From NCBI GenBank assembly GCA_021813005.1, contig JAKAMH010000069.1:1-5181 (forward strand): a stretch of 5,181 nt of DNA. Direction: 5' to 3'. Each line of letters starts with the position of its first letter. The stretch's first letter is position 1. The translations under genes were made by a program, and so were the position numbers. Shown here piece after piece: positions 1 through 5,120 of the stretch. Source of the DNA: a bacterium (lineage in GTDB: Bacteria > Patescibacteriota > Microgenomatia > Levybacterales > UBA12049). The notes beneath the pieces were generated by a model that searched no databases, had not been told where the DNA came from, and saw only the letters and a program-made list of their open reading frames with translations.

Positions 1-426
1 CTTCGCGAAACGTATGAACGCGTCATGGGAACGACGCTCAAGCAGCCTGCCCCTCCGGGAGACAAACCCAAAGATGATCACACTTCGGCTGCCTCTCCCC
101 TAACCGCCGCTCCTTCGGGGCACGCCGCGCCTGTCTCTGCCGCTGCAATTGCCCAGATGAGTGGGCAGTTATCTCATGCTCCTGCTGCCGCACCGCCAAC
201 ACCTTCTAAAAATGATTTGCATGTGCCAGCATCGCCTGCGCCGGAGCAGAGATCGGAACCGCAACTCGCAAGAGTGCATCTGGATGCACAGGCAGATCCG
301 GCACCCGCGCCTGAGAAAAAGAAACGGAAGATTTCACCGGTGTTCTTTGTGCTCGCGGCAGTAATTTTCTTTCTCGTGTACGCTTTCTTCTGGGCAAAAG
401 TACTTAACCTGTCTTTGCCATTTTAG
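1..426 (+). CDS. 3' part of a Pro/Ala-rich protein with a C-terminal membrane anchor (partial, function unknown)
   Basis: The reading frame is open to the left edge without a stop, and eight codons (LRETYERV) precede the first ATG at 25. The gene therefore probably starts outside the window; the ATG at 25 has no Shine-Dalgarno sequence and is unlikely to be the true start. Counting from that ATG, residues 8-97 form a low-complexity Pro/Ala/Ser linker that looks disordered. A basic cluster (KKKRK, 98-102) follows, then one strongly hydrophobic helix at about 105-127, and the protein ends six residues later. By the positive-inside rule the basic cluster puts the linker and anything upstream in the cytoplasm, anchored by the tail. 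The start of the linker (LRETYERVMG) could be the end of a folded domain lying outside the window. I do not recognise the family. The TAG stop interlocks with the stop of the convergent proS gene. A complete small membrane protein starting at 25 remains possible. Confidence 0.7.
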   Translation, partial: LRETYERVMGTTLKQPAPPGDKPKDDHTSAASPLTAAPSGHAAPVSAAAIAQMSGQLSHAPAAAPPTPSKNDLHVPASPAPEQRSEPQLARVHLDAQADPAPAPEKKKRKISPVFFVLAAVIFFLVYAFFWAKVLNLSLPF

Positions 427-1649
427 AGGGTAACGGTGGATCTTTGCAGCTCCTGAAGTCTTTTTACTACCTCATCTTCTGTCAAAAGTTCTGTATCTGC
501 CGTCTGTCTTTCCTTCCATTCTATCTTGCCGGCGTTTTTGGCACTTACTACCAGCCTGACAGGCATCCCGAGCAGGTCTGCATCGGATAGTTTCTCACCG
601 GCCCCGGCATCCCTGTCATCATAGAGCACGTCCACTCCCTTGGATGAGAGTTTGTCGTGCAAGGCACCGGCGTCTTGGTTGATTGAGACAATGTGCACTA
701 CATACGGGGCAACAGAAACAGGCCAGATAATGCCACGCCCGTCATGCGATACCTCGACAATCGTCCCCAGTACGCGGGTTGGACCAATACCATAACTTGC
801 AAGCCAGATTGGTTTTCTCCTGCCATCCTTATCTGTAAACATCACCTCCATTTTCTCAGAATACATCAGACCAAGCGGGAAAATATTGCCTACCTCAATG
901 GACGTAATCGCTTTGACATCCGAACGTGCCATATCCTCATCTGTCATAATTTCTTTGTTCTTGGCATATTTCCACCCCGGCGCCAGGTAGATCGTATCCT
1001 CGCCTGATTCTGCTTCTACTTGAAATTCGTGCGTATGTTCAGATGTAAACACGCCACCCGCTGCTTCTGCGATGATTGTCTTAAGCCCGATCTTCTCAAA
1101 TGCCCTGGTGTAGGCATCCGCTACCTGCCAGTAATAGTGAGTCATGTCTTCTTTGGAGGCATGGGCGCTGTAGAGATCTTTCATGAGAAACTCACGACCC
1201 CGCAGTATTCCCGACTTGGCGCGCAGTTCGTTTCTGAATTTGGTAGAAAAGTGATAAAGTTTGACAGGTAGATCCTTGTAGCTTGAAACGTGCTTGCGGA
1301 TCAGATCCATGACAATTTCCTCGTGCGTAAAAGAGAGCGCGTATGACTTATCATTTTTCTCAAACTGATACATGACCTCCCGGGCTGTCTCCCAGCGGCC
1401 TGTTTCATTCCAAATTTCCTTCGGATGAAGAAGCGGCATGAGAACTTCCTGGGCGCCTGTCTTGTCCATCTCTGTCCGGATAATCTGCTCAATCTTGCGT
1501 TCCACCCGGCGTCCGAGCGGCAAAAGCGTGTAACTTCCTGCCATCAGCTTGTCTATATATCCTCCCTGCAGCAAAAACTTGGCATTGACGGAAACTTCGT
1601 CTTTGGGTGTCTGTTTGGTAGTCTTGGCAAAAATCGCGGAATACTTCAT
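423..1649 (-). CDS. proS: Prolyl-tRNA synthetase, short bacterial type without editing insertion
   Basis: This cytoplasmic class II synthetase charges tRNA-Pro with proline using ATP. Numbering from the ATG at 1649 (408 aa), the motif 1 region is near 65-76 (GAQEVLMPLLHP) and the conserved THEE at 108-111. Motif 2 is near 137-160 (FRNELRAKSG, then LRGREFLMKD), and the EVGNIFPLG segment is at 252-260. Motif 3 follows at 287-296 (GIGPTRVLGT) with its arginine, and the anticodon-binding domain runs from about 315 to 395 (VLYDDRD near 341). Canonical bacterial ProS is about 570 aa, with a roughly 180-residue editing insertion (INS) between motifs 2 and 3. Here only about 90 residues (160-250) join them, and the CxxC usually near the insertion reads APGW. 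I chose 1649 over the in-frame ATG at 1655 because family members begin M-(R/K)-Y-S, matching MKYS, and because the predicted transcription start falls on this ATG. The TAA stop overlaps the TAG of the opposing gene. Confidence 0.96.
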   Translation of the reverse strand: MKYSAIFAKTTKQTPKDEVSVNAKFLLQGGYIDKLMAGSYTLLPLGRRVERKIEQIIRTEMDKTGAQEVLMPLLHPKEIWNETGRWETAREVMYQFEKNDKSYALSFTHEEIVMDLIRKHVSSYKDLPVKLYHFSTKFRNELRAKSGILRGREFLMKDLYSAHASKEDMTHYYWQVADAYTRAFEKIGLKTIIAEAAGGVFTSEHTHEFQVEAESGEDTIYLAPGWKYAKNKEIMTDEDMARSDVKAITSIEVGNIFPLGLMYSEKMEVMFTDKDGRRKPIWLASYGIGPTRVLGTIVEVSHDGRGIIWPVSVAPYVVHIVSINQDAGALHDKLSSKGVDVLYDDRDAGAGEKLSDADLLGMPVRLVVSAKNAGKIEWKERQTADTELLTEDEVVKRLQELQRSTVTL

Positions 1650-1655
1650 GTACAT

Positions 1656-1664
1656 AGTATAGCA
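1656..1664 (-). promoter_or_regulatory. Extended -10 promoter of proS, predicted leaderless
   Basis: Read on the minus strand, the sequence is TGC-TATACT, a perfect extended -10 (TGn followed by TATAMT). Taking the hexamer as -12 to -7 puts +1 at 1649, the A of the preferred proS ATG. The -35 is weak (TTCAGT with an 18-bp spacer, 3 of 6 matches), which is usual for extended -10 promoters. There is no Shine-Dalgarno sequence before either candidate ATG, in agreement with leaderless translation. Confidence 0.65.
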
Positions 1665-1698
1665 GATGAGATGTTAATCACTGAAGTAGTCGTATATA

Positions 1699-1727
1699 TT
1701 GTTATATCAAGGAAAACAACATATAAT
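1699..1727 (+). promoter_or_regulatory. Sigma70-type promoter of the two-gene operon, predicted leaderless
   Basis: TTGTTA (1699-1704, 4 of 6 matches to TTGACA) is followed by a 17-bp spacer and a perfect TATAAT (1722-1727). Standard spacing puts +1 at 1734, one base before the GTG at 1735, which opens a 122-codon reading frame. No Shine-Dalgarno sequence is present. This is the strongest promoter match in the window, and it lies back to back with the proS promoter. Confidence 0.75.
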
Positions 1728-1734
1728 ACGGCAA

Positions 1735-2103
1735 GTGGAAATAGAGAAAAGGACAGTAGCGCAGTCAATAAGCCTGCGAGTTGATCGTTTTAGCCCCTCA
1801 CAGGCAAGACTCCTGGCGAGTCGGCTTGTGCAATATGCAGAAAGACCCAGGCAGATTAGCTTTTTTGGTACCAATCGAAGATGCATTGGATCTATAGAAC
1901 CTTATGAAATCTACTCCGCCTGCCGGGTAGTTGATAAACCTCTTCTTCCTGATGACATTGACCCGGTGACTATTCAGGGAGGGGAAGAGGTTATTAAGAA
2001 CATTGCAGTTCGCATCGGGCAAGCAAGGACGATACGGATTCGGGATTTCGCATATGATGACATGCCTGAAACACTCGGTATAAACCGCTCCTTGCGGACA
2101 TGA
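1735..2103 (+). CDS. Hypothetical protein, 122 aa, first gene of a two-gene operon
   Basis: I do not recognise this family. The frame stays open upstream to a TTG at 1699, but that codon lies inside the -35 box, so it cannot be on a transcript made from this promoter. I chose the GTG at 1735, which sits at the predicted transcription start. The protein is soluble-looking with no signal peptide or membrane helix. Residues 1-40 are basic and probably helical (SPSQARLLASRLVQYAERPR). Residues 41-80 look mixed or strand-like (ISFFGTNRRCIGSI, then SACRVVDKPL and an acidic LPDDID turn). Residues 81-108 alternate charged and hydrophobic residues (EEVIKNIAVRIGQARTIRIRDF). Balanced Asp/Glu and Lys/Arg argue for a real gene on this strand; the overlapping minus-strand frame is rich in Cys, Ser and Pro. 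A second small gene follows after 7 nt. Its role is unknown. Confidence 0.7.
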   Translation: MEIEKRTVAQSISLRVDRFSPSQARLLASRLVQYAERPRQISFFGTNRRCIGSIEPYEIYSACRVVDKPLLPDDIDPVTIQGGEEVIKNIAVRIGQARTIRIRDFAYDDMPETLGINRSLRT

Positions 2104-2110
2104 TCGATAT

Positions 2111-2419
2111 ATGAAACGTCCTGAAGTAATACAGACTTTGGAAGAGAAATACGGCGAAAGACTCGGTACCCCTGTCGCAACCGCACCCATTGACAACGAT
2201 ACTCGTAGCCATTTGTTAAAAAAAATTATTTCAGATAAAAGCGTGGAGGAAGTGATTTTTATTCAAGGGCCGCATACTGCCTACCATTATAAACCTGAGA
2301 AAAATATCAGAAAAAAATCTCCCGAATTCCCCAGGCCTCAGGAGTTTACGAAACAGTTTCTCTCCACGAAACTCACAATCTCAGACGCTGTATATATAAT
2401 TCCAAAGGTAGTGGACTAG
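2111..2419 (+). CDS. Hypothetical protein, 102 aa, second gene of the small operon
   Basis: I do not recognise this family. It begins with an ATG 7 nt after the TGA of the preceding gene, without a clear Shine-Dalgarno sequence, so translation probably relies on coupling. The ATG at 2100-2102 that overlaps the upstream TGA is in another frame and stops after four codons. Residues 1-18 look helical (MKRPEVIQTLEEKYGERLG), and 33-50 read as helix then strand (SHLLKKIISDKSVEEVIFI). Residues 60-80 are basic and Pro-rich (KPEKNIRKKSPEFPRPQEF). The C-terminus ends in a hydrophobic strand (ISDAVYIIPKVVD). There is no membrane segment or cysteine motif. The TAG stop shares the CTAG at 2416-2419 with the stop of the opposing gene. 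The pair could encode interacting subunits, but nothing in the sequence proves it. Confidence 0.68.
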   Translation: MKRPEVIQTLEEKYGERLGTPVATAPIDNDTRSHLLKKIISDKSVEEVIFIQGPHTAYHYKPEKNIRKKSPEFPRPQEFTKQFLSTKLTISDAVYIIPKVVD

Positions 2420-3099
2420 CAGGAACGACGTACATGCTCCGACAGCATACCAACACCGATTGGAGTGCCTCTTTCAAGTTGGTCTGCATATGCATTATGT
2501 ATTTCATTTTCAAGCCAATCAGTAGCACAGCCTTTTGACCATTCGTCAAACTGGGCAATTATACCGGCTCTGCCAACCAGCGGGATAATTACTTCATCAT
2601 ATTCTGTTTTCCTGATCGGGAATTGGGCTGACTCACCACTATTAACCACAAAATCCACCATTTCTTCATCATTAAGAAAACTGTCATACTCTTCGGAGAG
2701 GCCAACAGTCAGCAGCTCTCCGTCCAGTACCCCAACAATGAGAGAGTTACAGTACTGCTCCGATTGCCATTCTAGACTATAGGCACTAAATGCATGCAAA
2801 TTGTATGCAACTGCTTCCCCCTCAATCATAGTTGCACAAGTATTTACAATTTGTCTTGGCACGATGAAATGCGTATTGGGAAGATGTTGATCACGCGCGA
2901 ACCGCCCTAGCCGTCCCCGCACCTCAAGGTGAGAAAGTACAAGATTGCCCTCTTCTAACCAATGCAGCACTTGTTTCCCTTCCAAGCTTTGCATAACAGC
3001 AGGGGTTGTGTCTGTTTGATTCACGAGAAAATGTTCTCTGCTTGAGAGTTTTGCAATATCTATGGAGCGTCCACCTGAGCCTTCCCGTAAGAGTGACAT
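2416..3099 (-). CDS. Hypothetical protein, 227 aa, last gene of the 6-phosphogluconate dehydrogenase operon
   Basis: I do not recognise this family. The ATG lies 1 nt after the TAA of the dehydrogenase gene (TAA-T-ATG) with no Shine-Dalgarno sequence, so it is almost certainly translated by coupling or reinitiation. The protein is acidic and soluble-looking, without a signal peptide or a clear membrane helix. Visible stretches are a basic/polar N-terminus (1-22), LEEGNLVLSHLEVRGRLGRF (48-67), a hydrophobic strand then an acidic region (LIVGVLDGELLTVGLSEEYD, 120-139), and an acidic EMVDFVVNSGES (146-157). A strand-turn unit (DEVIIPLVGRAGIIAQF, 168-184) and a helical C-terminus follow. Five cysteines are scattered without a CxxC pair. 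The alternating strands suggest an alpha/beta or beta-rich domain; no catalytic motif stands out. Its position suggests expression with the dehydrogenase but does not fix a role. It converges on the plus-strand small-gene pair with a 4-nt overlap of stops. Confidence 0.75.
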   Translation of the reverse strand: MSLLREGSGGRSIDIAKLSSREHFLVNQTDTTPAVMQSLEGKQVLHWLEEGNLVLSHLEVRGRLGRFARDQHLPNTHFIVPRQIVNTCATMIEGEAVAYNLHAFSAYSLEWQSEQYCNSLIVGVLDGELLTVGLSEEYDSFLNDEEMVDFVVNSGESAQFPIRKTEYDEVIIPLVGRAGIIAQFDEWSKGCATDWLENEIHNAYADQLERGTPIGVGMLSEHVRRSC

Positions 3100-3100
3100 A

Positions 3101-4057
3101 TTACACTTTTTTTATAGCGTGCCCCCCGAATTCCTGCCTGAGGGCTGCCACGAGCCGGGCAGCAAAAGATGTACTAATGGATGTATCATCCACCGATCTC
3201 TTTCTGAAGTCAAGTGACCTTTCTATAACCTCAACCGGCACCTGCTCCTTTTTACCCTGCGCAACTGTCCACTCCGCCTCACCGGTGGCAGCAATTTCAC
3301 CCAGGATATCCGATAAATCAGGATTTTTAGAAAGGGCATCAGCGGCCCGATCAAGCAGAAAACCGGAGACAATTGTCCCCTTTTGCCAAAGTCCAGCTAC
3401 CGCAACCAAATCCAAGTTGTAGGGAGATTTTTCAAGAATACCGAAGCCTTCGCCTAAGGATTGCATCATACCGTATTCGATACCGTTATGGACCATCTTG
3501 ACGAAATGTCCGGCACCGCCTGTGCCAAAGTAGGCATAGCCGCCGTGTGGTAGGGCAAGACTTTTGAGGATAGGTGCGATGTATTCATAGGCAGACCTGT
3601 CTCCCCCCACCATGAGTGGATATCCATTGTCACGTGCTTTTATGCCGCCTGAGACGCCTATACCCAGAAACCGAATTCCTTTGCCGGCAAATTCCTCAAA
3701 CCTTCTCTGTGTATCCTGAAAATTGGAATTGCCCCCGTCTATGAGAATATCTCCTGGCGAGAGATATCCCGCCGTTTCCTGGAGTATCGACTCTGTCACA
3801 TCCCCGGCCGGAAGCATCACCCACACTATTCTTGGAACAATCAGTGATTTAGCTAAACTTCCAATTGTTTCAGCTGCAGTAAAATTACTGTGAAAGGTGG
3901 AATTTGAAATCTTGCCTGCCGGCAGACAGGTTTGAAATTTGAAATTTGAAATTGTTTCTTTGGATCGGTTCCATGCCGTAACGGAATGCCCTTCCTCAAG
4001 AAGCTTCGAGGCCATACGGGACCCCATCTTGCCAAGACCAATGAATCCTATCTGCAT
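3101..4057 (-). CDS. gnd: 6-phosphogluconate dehydrogenase (decarboxylating), short type, with in-frame repeat insertion
   Basis: This cytoplasmic enzyme of the oxidative pentose-phosphate pathway converts 6-phosphogluconate to ribulose 5-phosphate and CO2 while reducing NAD(P)+. It is the roughly 300-aa short form rather than the 470-aa E. coli type. The Rossmann motif is GLGKMG (7-12), and the second strand ends AWNRSKE (28-34). Asn-Arg here resembles the phosphate-binding residues of NADP-dependent members, so NADP preference is plausible. IDGGNS (106-111), GVSGG (134-138) and HFVKMVHNGIEYG (184-196) follow; the last carries the expected catalytic Lys187 and Glu194. The C-terminal all-helical domain ends with the family-typical FGGHA. 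Residues about 36-54 hold an insertion of about 15 residues relative to the family I remember, encoded by a palindromic repeat, in a surface loop between nucleotide-domain strands. All other core motifs are intact, so the enzyme is probably active. It starts 2 nt after the previous gene without a Shine-Dalgarno sequence. Confidence 0.95.
   Translation of the reverse strand: MQIGFIGLGKMGSRMASKLLEEGHSVTAWNRSKETISNFKFQTCLPAGKISNSTFHSNFTAAETIGSLAKSLIVPRIVWVMLPAGDVTESILQETAGYLSPGDILIDGGNSNFQDTQRRFEEFAGKGIRFLGIGVSGGIKARDNGYPLMVGGDRSAYEYIAPILKSLALPHGGYAYFGTGGAGHFVKMVHNGIEYGMMQSLGEGFGILEKSPYNLDLVAVAGLWQKGTIVSGFLLDRAADALSKNPDLSDILGEIAATGEAEWTVAQGKKEQVPVEVIERSLDFRKRSVDDTSISTSFAARLVAALRQEFGGHAIKKV
3901..3952. 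repeat. Palindromic repeat element with flanking TTTGAAA repeats, inserted in gnd
   Basis: The plus strand shows a 20-bp imperfect inverted repeat at 3911-3930 around a perfect CTGCCGGCAG core (3916-3925); only the position pairs 3912/3929 and 3915/3926 mismatch. The decamer AATTTGAAAT lies directly on one side (3901-3910) and recurs on the other (3936-3945 and, overlapping, 3943-3952). The second side is three tandem TTTGAAA heptamers (3931-3951), whose 21 bp keep the frame. Translated on the minus strand it gives ISNFKFQTCLPAGKISN. The direct repeats resemble a target duplication or a composite dispersed repeat. From memory, CLPAG-type translated palindromes recur in Patescibacteria proteins; I cannot confirm that here. 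Confidence 0.8.
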
Positions 4058-4059
4058 AG

Positions 4060-4482
4060 CTATTTTATTTTTTTGAGATCACCATTTAAGATAACCGGCT
4101 GCATAATCATCACCTCATGCGCCCATCTGTGCTCGCGAAAATGCGGAATTGGAAAAAGAAGAAAAATTTTCTTTCGCAGATAATGCGCAATCCCCATTTC
4201 CATAAGAGCTGAGATACCGATATTCCCATCGATGCCGCGACGTTTGTAATTGAGAACCAGAATGGCGTCGCTGCCTGCAACCTCCTCAAAACACTTCCGC
4301 ATGACATCGTGTTTGATGCACCAAGCCATATTATCCTCCAAGTTATCAACAAACTCGGCATCCTTGAGATGGTGCTCTGTACCAAATGGGATAACTGCAT
4401 CGTGACCAAGTACCCGGAGTTTATCTCGTGTCTCAGTCATCTCCCGGGCAAATTTCATGCTTCCGCTTAAAAAGATTTTCAT
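4060..4482 (-). CDS. Nucleoside 2-deoxyribosyltransferase-like protein
   Basis: This 140-aa protein resembles small Rossmann-like proteins of the nucleoside 2-deoxyribosyltransferase superfamily. That group cleaves or exchanges N-glycosidic bonds of (deoxy)nucleosides or nucleotides. The first strand is MKIFLSGSMKFA (1-12), where family members often read ICGSMxF, and LGHDAVIP follows at 25-32. SDAILVLNYKRRGIDGNIG (71-89) is the typical 'SDAILVxN ... GYIG' segment. SALMEMGIAH (91-100) carries Glu95, at the usual place of the nucleophilic glutamate, and a strand (KKIFLLFPIP, 104-113) follows. The C-terminus has the recurrent MQPVILNGDL (127-136). The start is supported by the family-typical N-terminus and a GGGGGAG Shine-Dalgarno inside the end of the upstream gene. 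The gaps are 5 nt upstream and 2 nt to gnd. Many such proteins are annotated only as hypothetical; the true substrate is unknown, and a base-releasing hydrolase is an alternative. Confidence 0.72.
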   Translation of the reverse strand: MKIFLSGSMKFAREMTETRDKLRVLGHDAVIPFGTEHHLKDAEFVDNLEDNMAWCIKHDVMRKCFEEVAGSDAILVLNYKRRGIDGNIGISALMEMGIAHYLRKKIFLLFPIPHFREHRWAHEVMIMQPVILNGDLKKIK

Positions 4483-4487
4483 ATAAT

Positions 4488-5120
4488 TTACTCTCCCCCG
4501 GGTGCCGCGGATATCTTCTCTTCAACTGCCTCTGCTTCGTGGAGACGGCAGCGGGTTACTGCCAAATCATGTAGCTCCAAAAGATTATCCAGGTTATATC
4601 TTTCTAAAGCGATCACGCCGGTCTTAAATGCCAGAATAATCTCACGATTGGTAAAATCGTCTATGTTCCGCTTCACAATTTCCTCTAACTCTTCCCATCC
4701 TTGACGCCCAACTGCCTGAATAAAAACAGCAGCAAGCATCGCCCCAACAGGCGCCCTCATGCCACTCGCACTATCATACGGTGATGCCTGGGAAACCCGT
4801 TGAATATGCCTCACCAATGAATCTGAATTTTCGTCTGCCAAATTCTCACGCTGCGAGGTAGTGAGACGGGGGAGTTTCTTCCAGAACGGGTAGGGTAGAT
4901 CCGGCCTATTTTCATACCAATAGGGCTCGCCATCCGTATTTTCCCCGTAGTCGGCAGCTGTTTGTTGGTCTTCTCTGTCGGCTGTCTGGGAAGCCCCATC
5001 CGCAGACTCCTTTTTCGTCTCTGCCTTACCGCGCGCAGGCTCCGATAAGTAGGCACGATACGTCGGGTAGTCTTCCAGCAACTCCTGTCCCCGGCTTACG
5101 TCTTCCGCTGTAGGTGTCAT
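4488..5120 (-). CDS. Hypothetical protein, 210 aa (start uncertain, may extend past the right edge)
   Basis: I do not recognise this family. From the ATG at 5120, residues 1-28 look ordered (GQELLEDYPTYRAYLSEP). Residues 29-64 are a charged, Gln/Thr/Asp-rich and probably disordered linker. Residues 65-85 form an aromatic/Pro patch (EPYWYENRPDLPYPFWKKLP). Residues 90-205 look helical, including an amphipathic APVGAMLAAVFIQAVG (123-138) and acidic helices (WEELEEIVKRNIDDF). Its apolar stretch is too mixed for a confident membrane helix. The frame stays open to the right edge for 20 more codons (reading ALGRAVSERRISAGEGAAL before the ATG), so the start could lie outside the window. A GGGGAGG stands about 14 nt before the ATG, rather far for a good Shine-Dalgarno. 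It is the first visible gene of the minus-strand operon and lies 5 nt before the deoxyribosyltransferase-like gene. Confidence 0.7.
   Translation of the reverse strand: MTPTAEDVSRGQELLEDYPTYRAYLSEPARGKAETKKESADGASQTADREDQQTAADYGENTDGEPYWYENRPDLPYPFWKKLPRLTTSQRENLADENSDSLVRHIQRVSQASPYDSASGMRAPVGAMLAAVFIQAVGRQGWEELEEIVKRNIDDFTNREIILAFKTGVIALERYNLDNLLELHDLAVTRCRLHEAEAVEEKISAAPGGE
4491..4499 (-). promoter_or_regulatory. Shine-Dalgarno of the deoxyribosyltransferase-like gene
   Basis: On the minus strand GGGGGAGAG ends directly before the TAA of the upstream gene, with 10 nt between its GGAG core (4496-4493) and the ATG at 4482. It also encodes the final Gly-Gly-Glu codons of the upstream protein. 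It is the only convincing ribosome-binding site among the internal starts of this window. Confidence 0.6.

Noticed and set aside
693..1271. Plus-strand open frames (104 and 83 aa) within the proS region
   Set aside because: They lie antisense to highly conserved proS motifs, are rich in Cys, His and Arg, and have no promoter or ribosome-binding site.
1699..1701. TTG as the start of the first small gene
   Set aside because: It is the first three bases of the -35 box, so a transcript from this promoter would not contain it. The GTG at 1735 fits the predicted transcription start.
1425..1784. 119-aa plus-strand frame crossing the proS start and the divergent promoters
   Set aside because: It runs through both promoter elements and the conserved proS N-terminus antisense, and has no start signals of its own.
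2101..2103. TGA read as glycine (recoded genetic code)
   Set aside because: The TGA ends the first small gene, and reading through it meets another in-frame TGA shortly after. All other long genes contain no internal TGA.
1798..2196. 132-aa minus-strand open frame opposite the two small genes
   Set aside because: Its translation is rich in Cys, Ser and Pro with little acidic content, typical of an antisense shadow. The plus strand has a consensus promoter, balanced composition and neatly arranged genes.
2919..2931. Short palindrome (CACCT-CA-AGGTG) within the 227-aa gene
   Set aside because: Five-base arms with a two-base loop inside coding sequence are expected by chance and have no neighbouring signal.
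3006..3422. 138-aa plus-strand frame across the gnd/227-aa junction
   Set aside because: Antisense to the conserved C-terminal domain of 6-phosphogluconate dehydrogenase; Ser/Cys-rich shadow.
3901..3952. CRISPR array or intrinsic terminator explanation for the repeat in gnd
   Set aside because: There are no regularly spaced repeats with unique spacers, and the palindrome lies inside an intact reading frame without a following U-tract, so neither reading fits.
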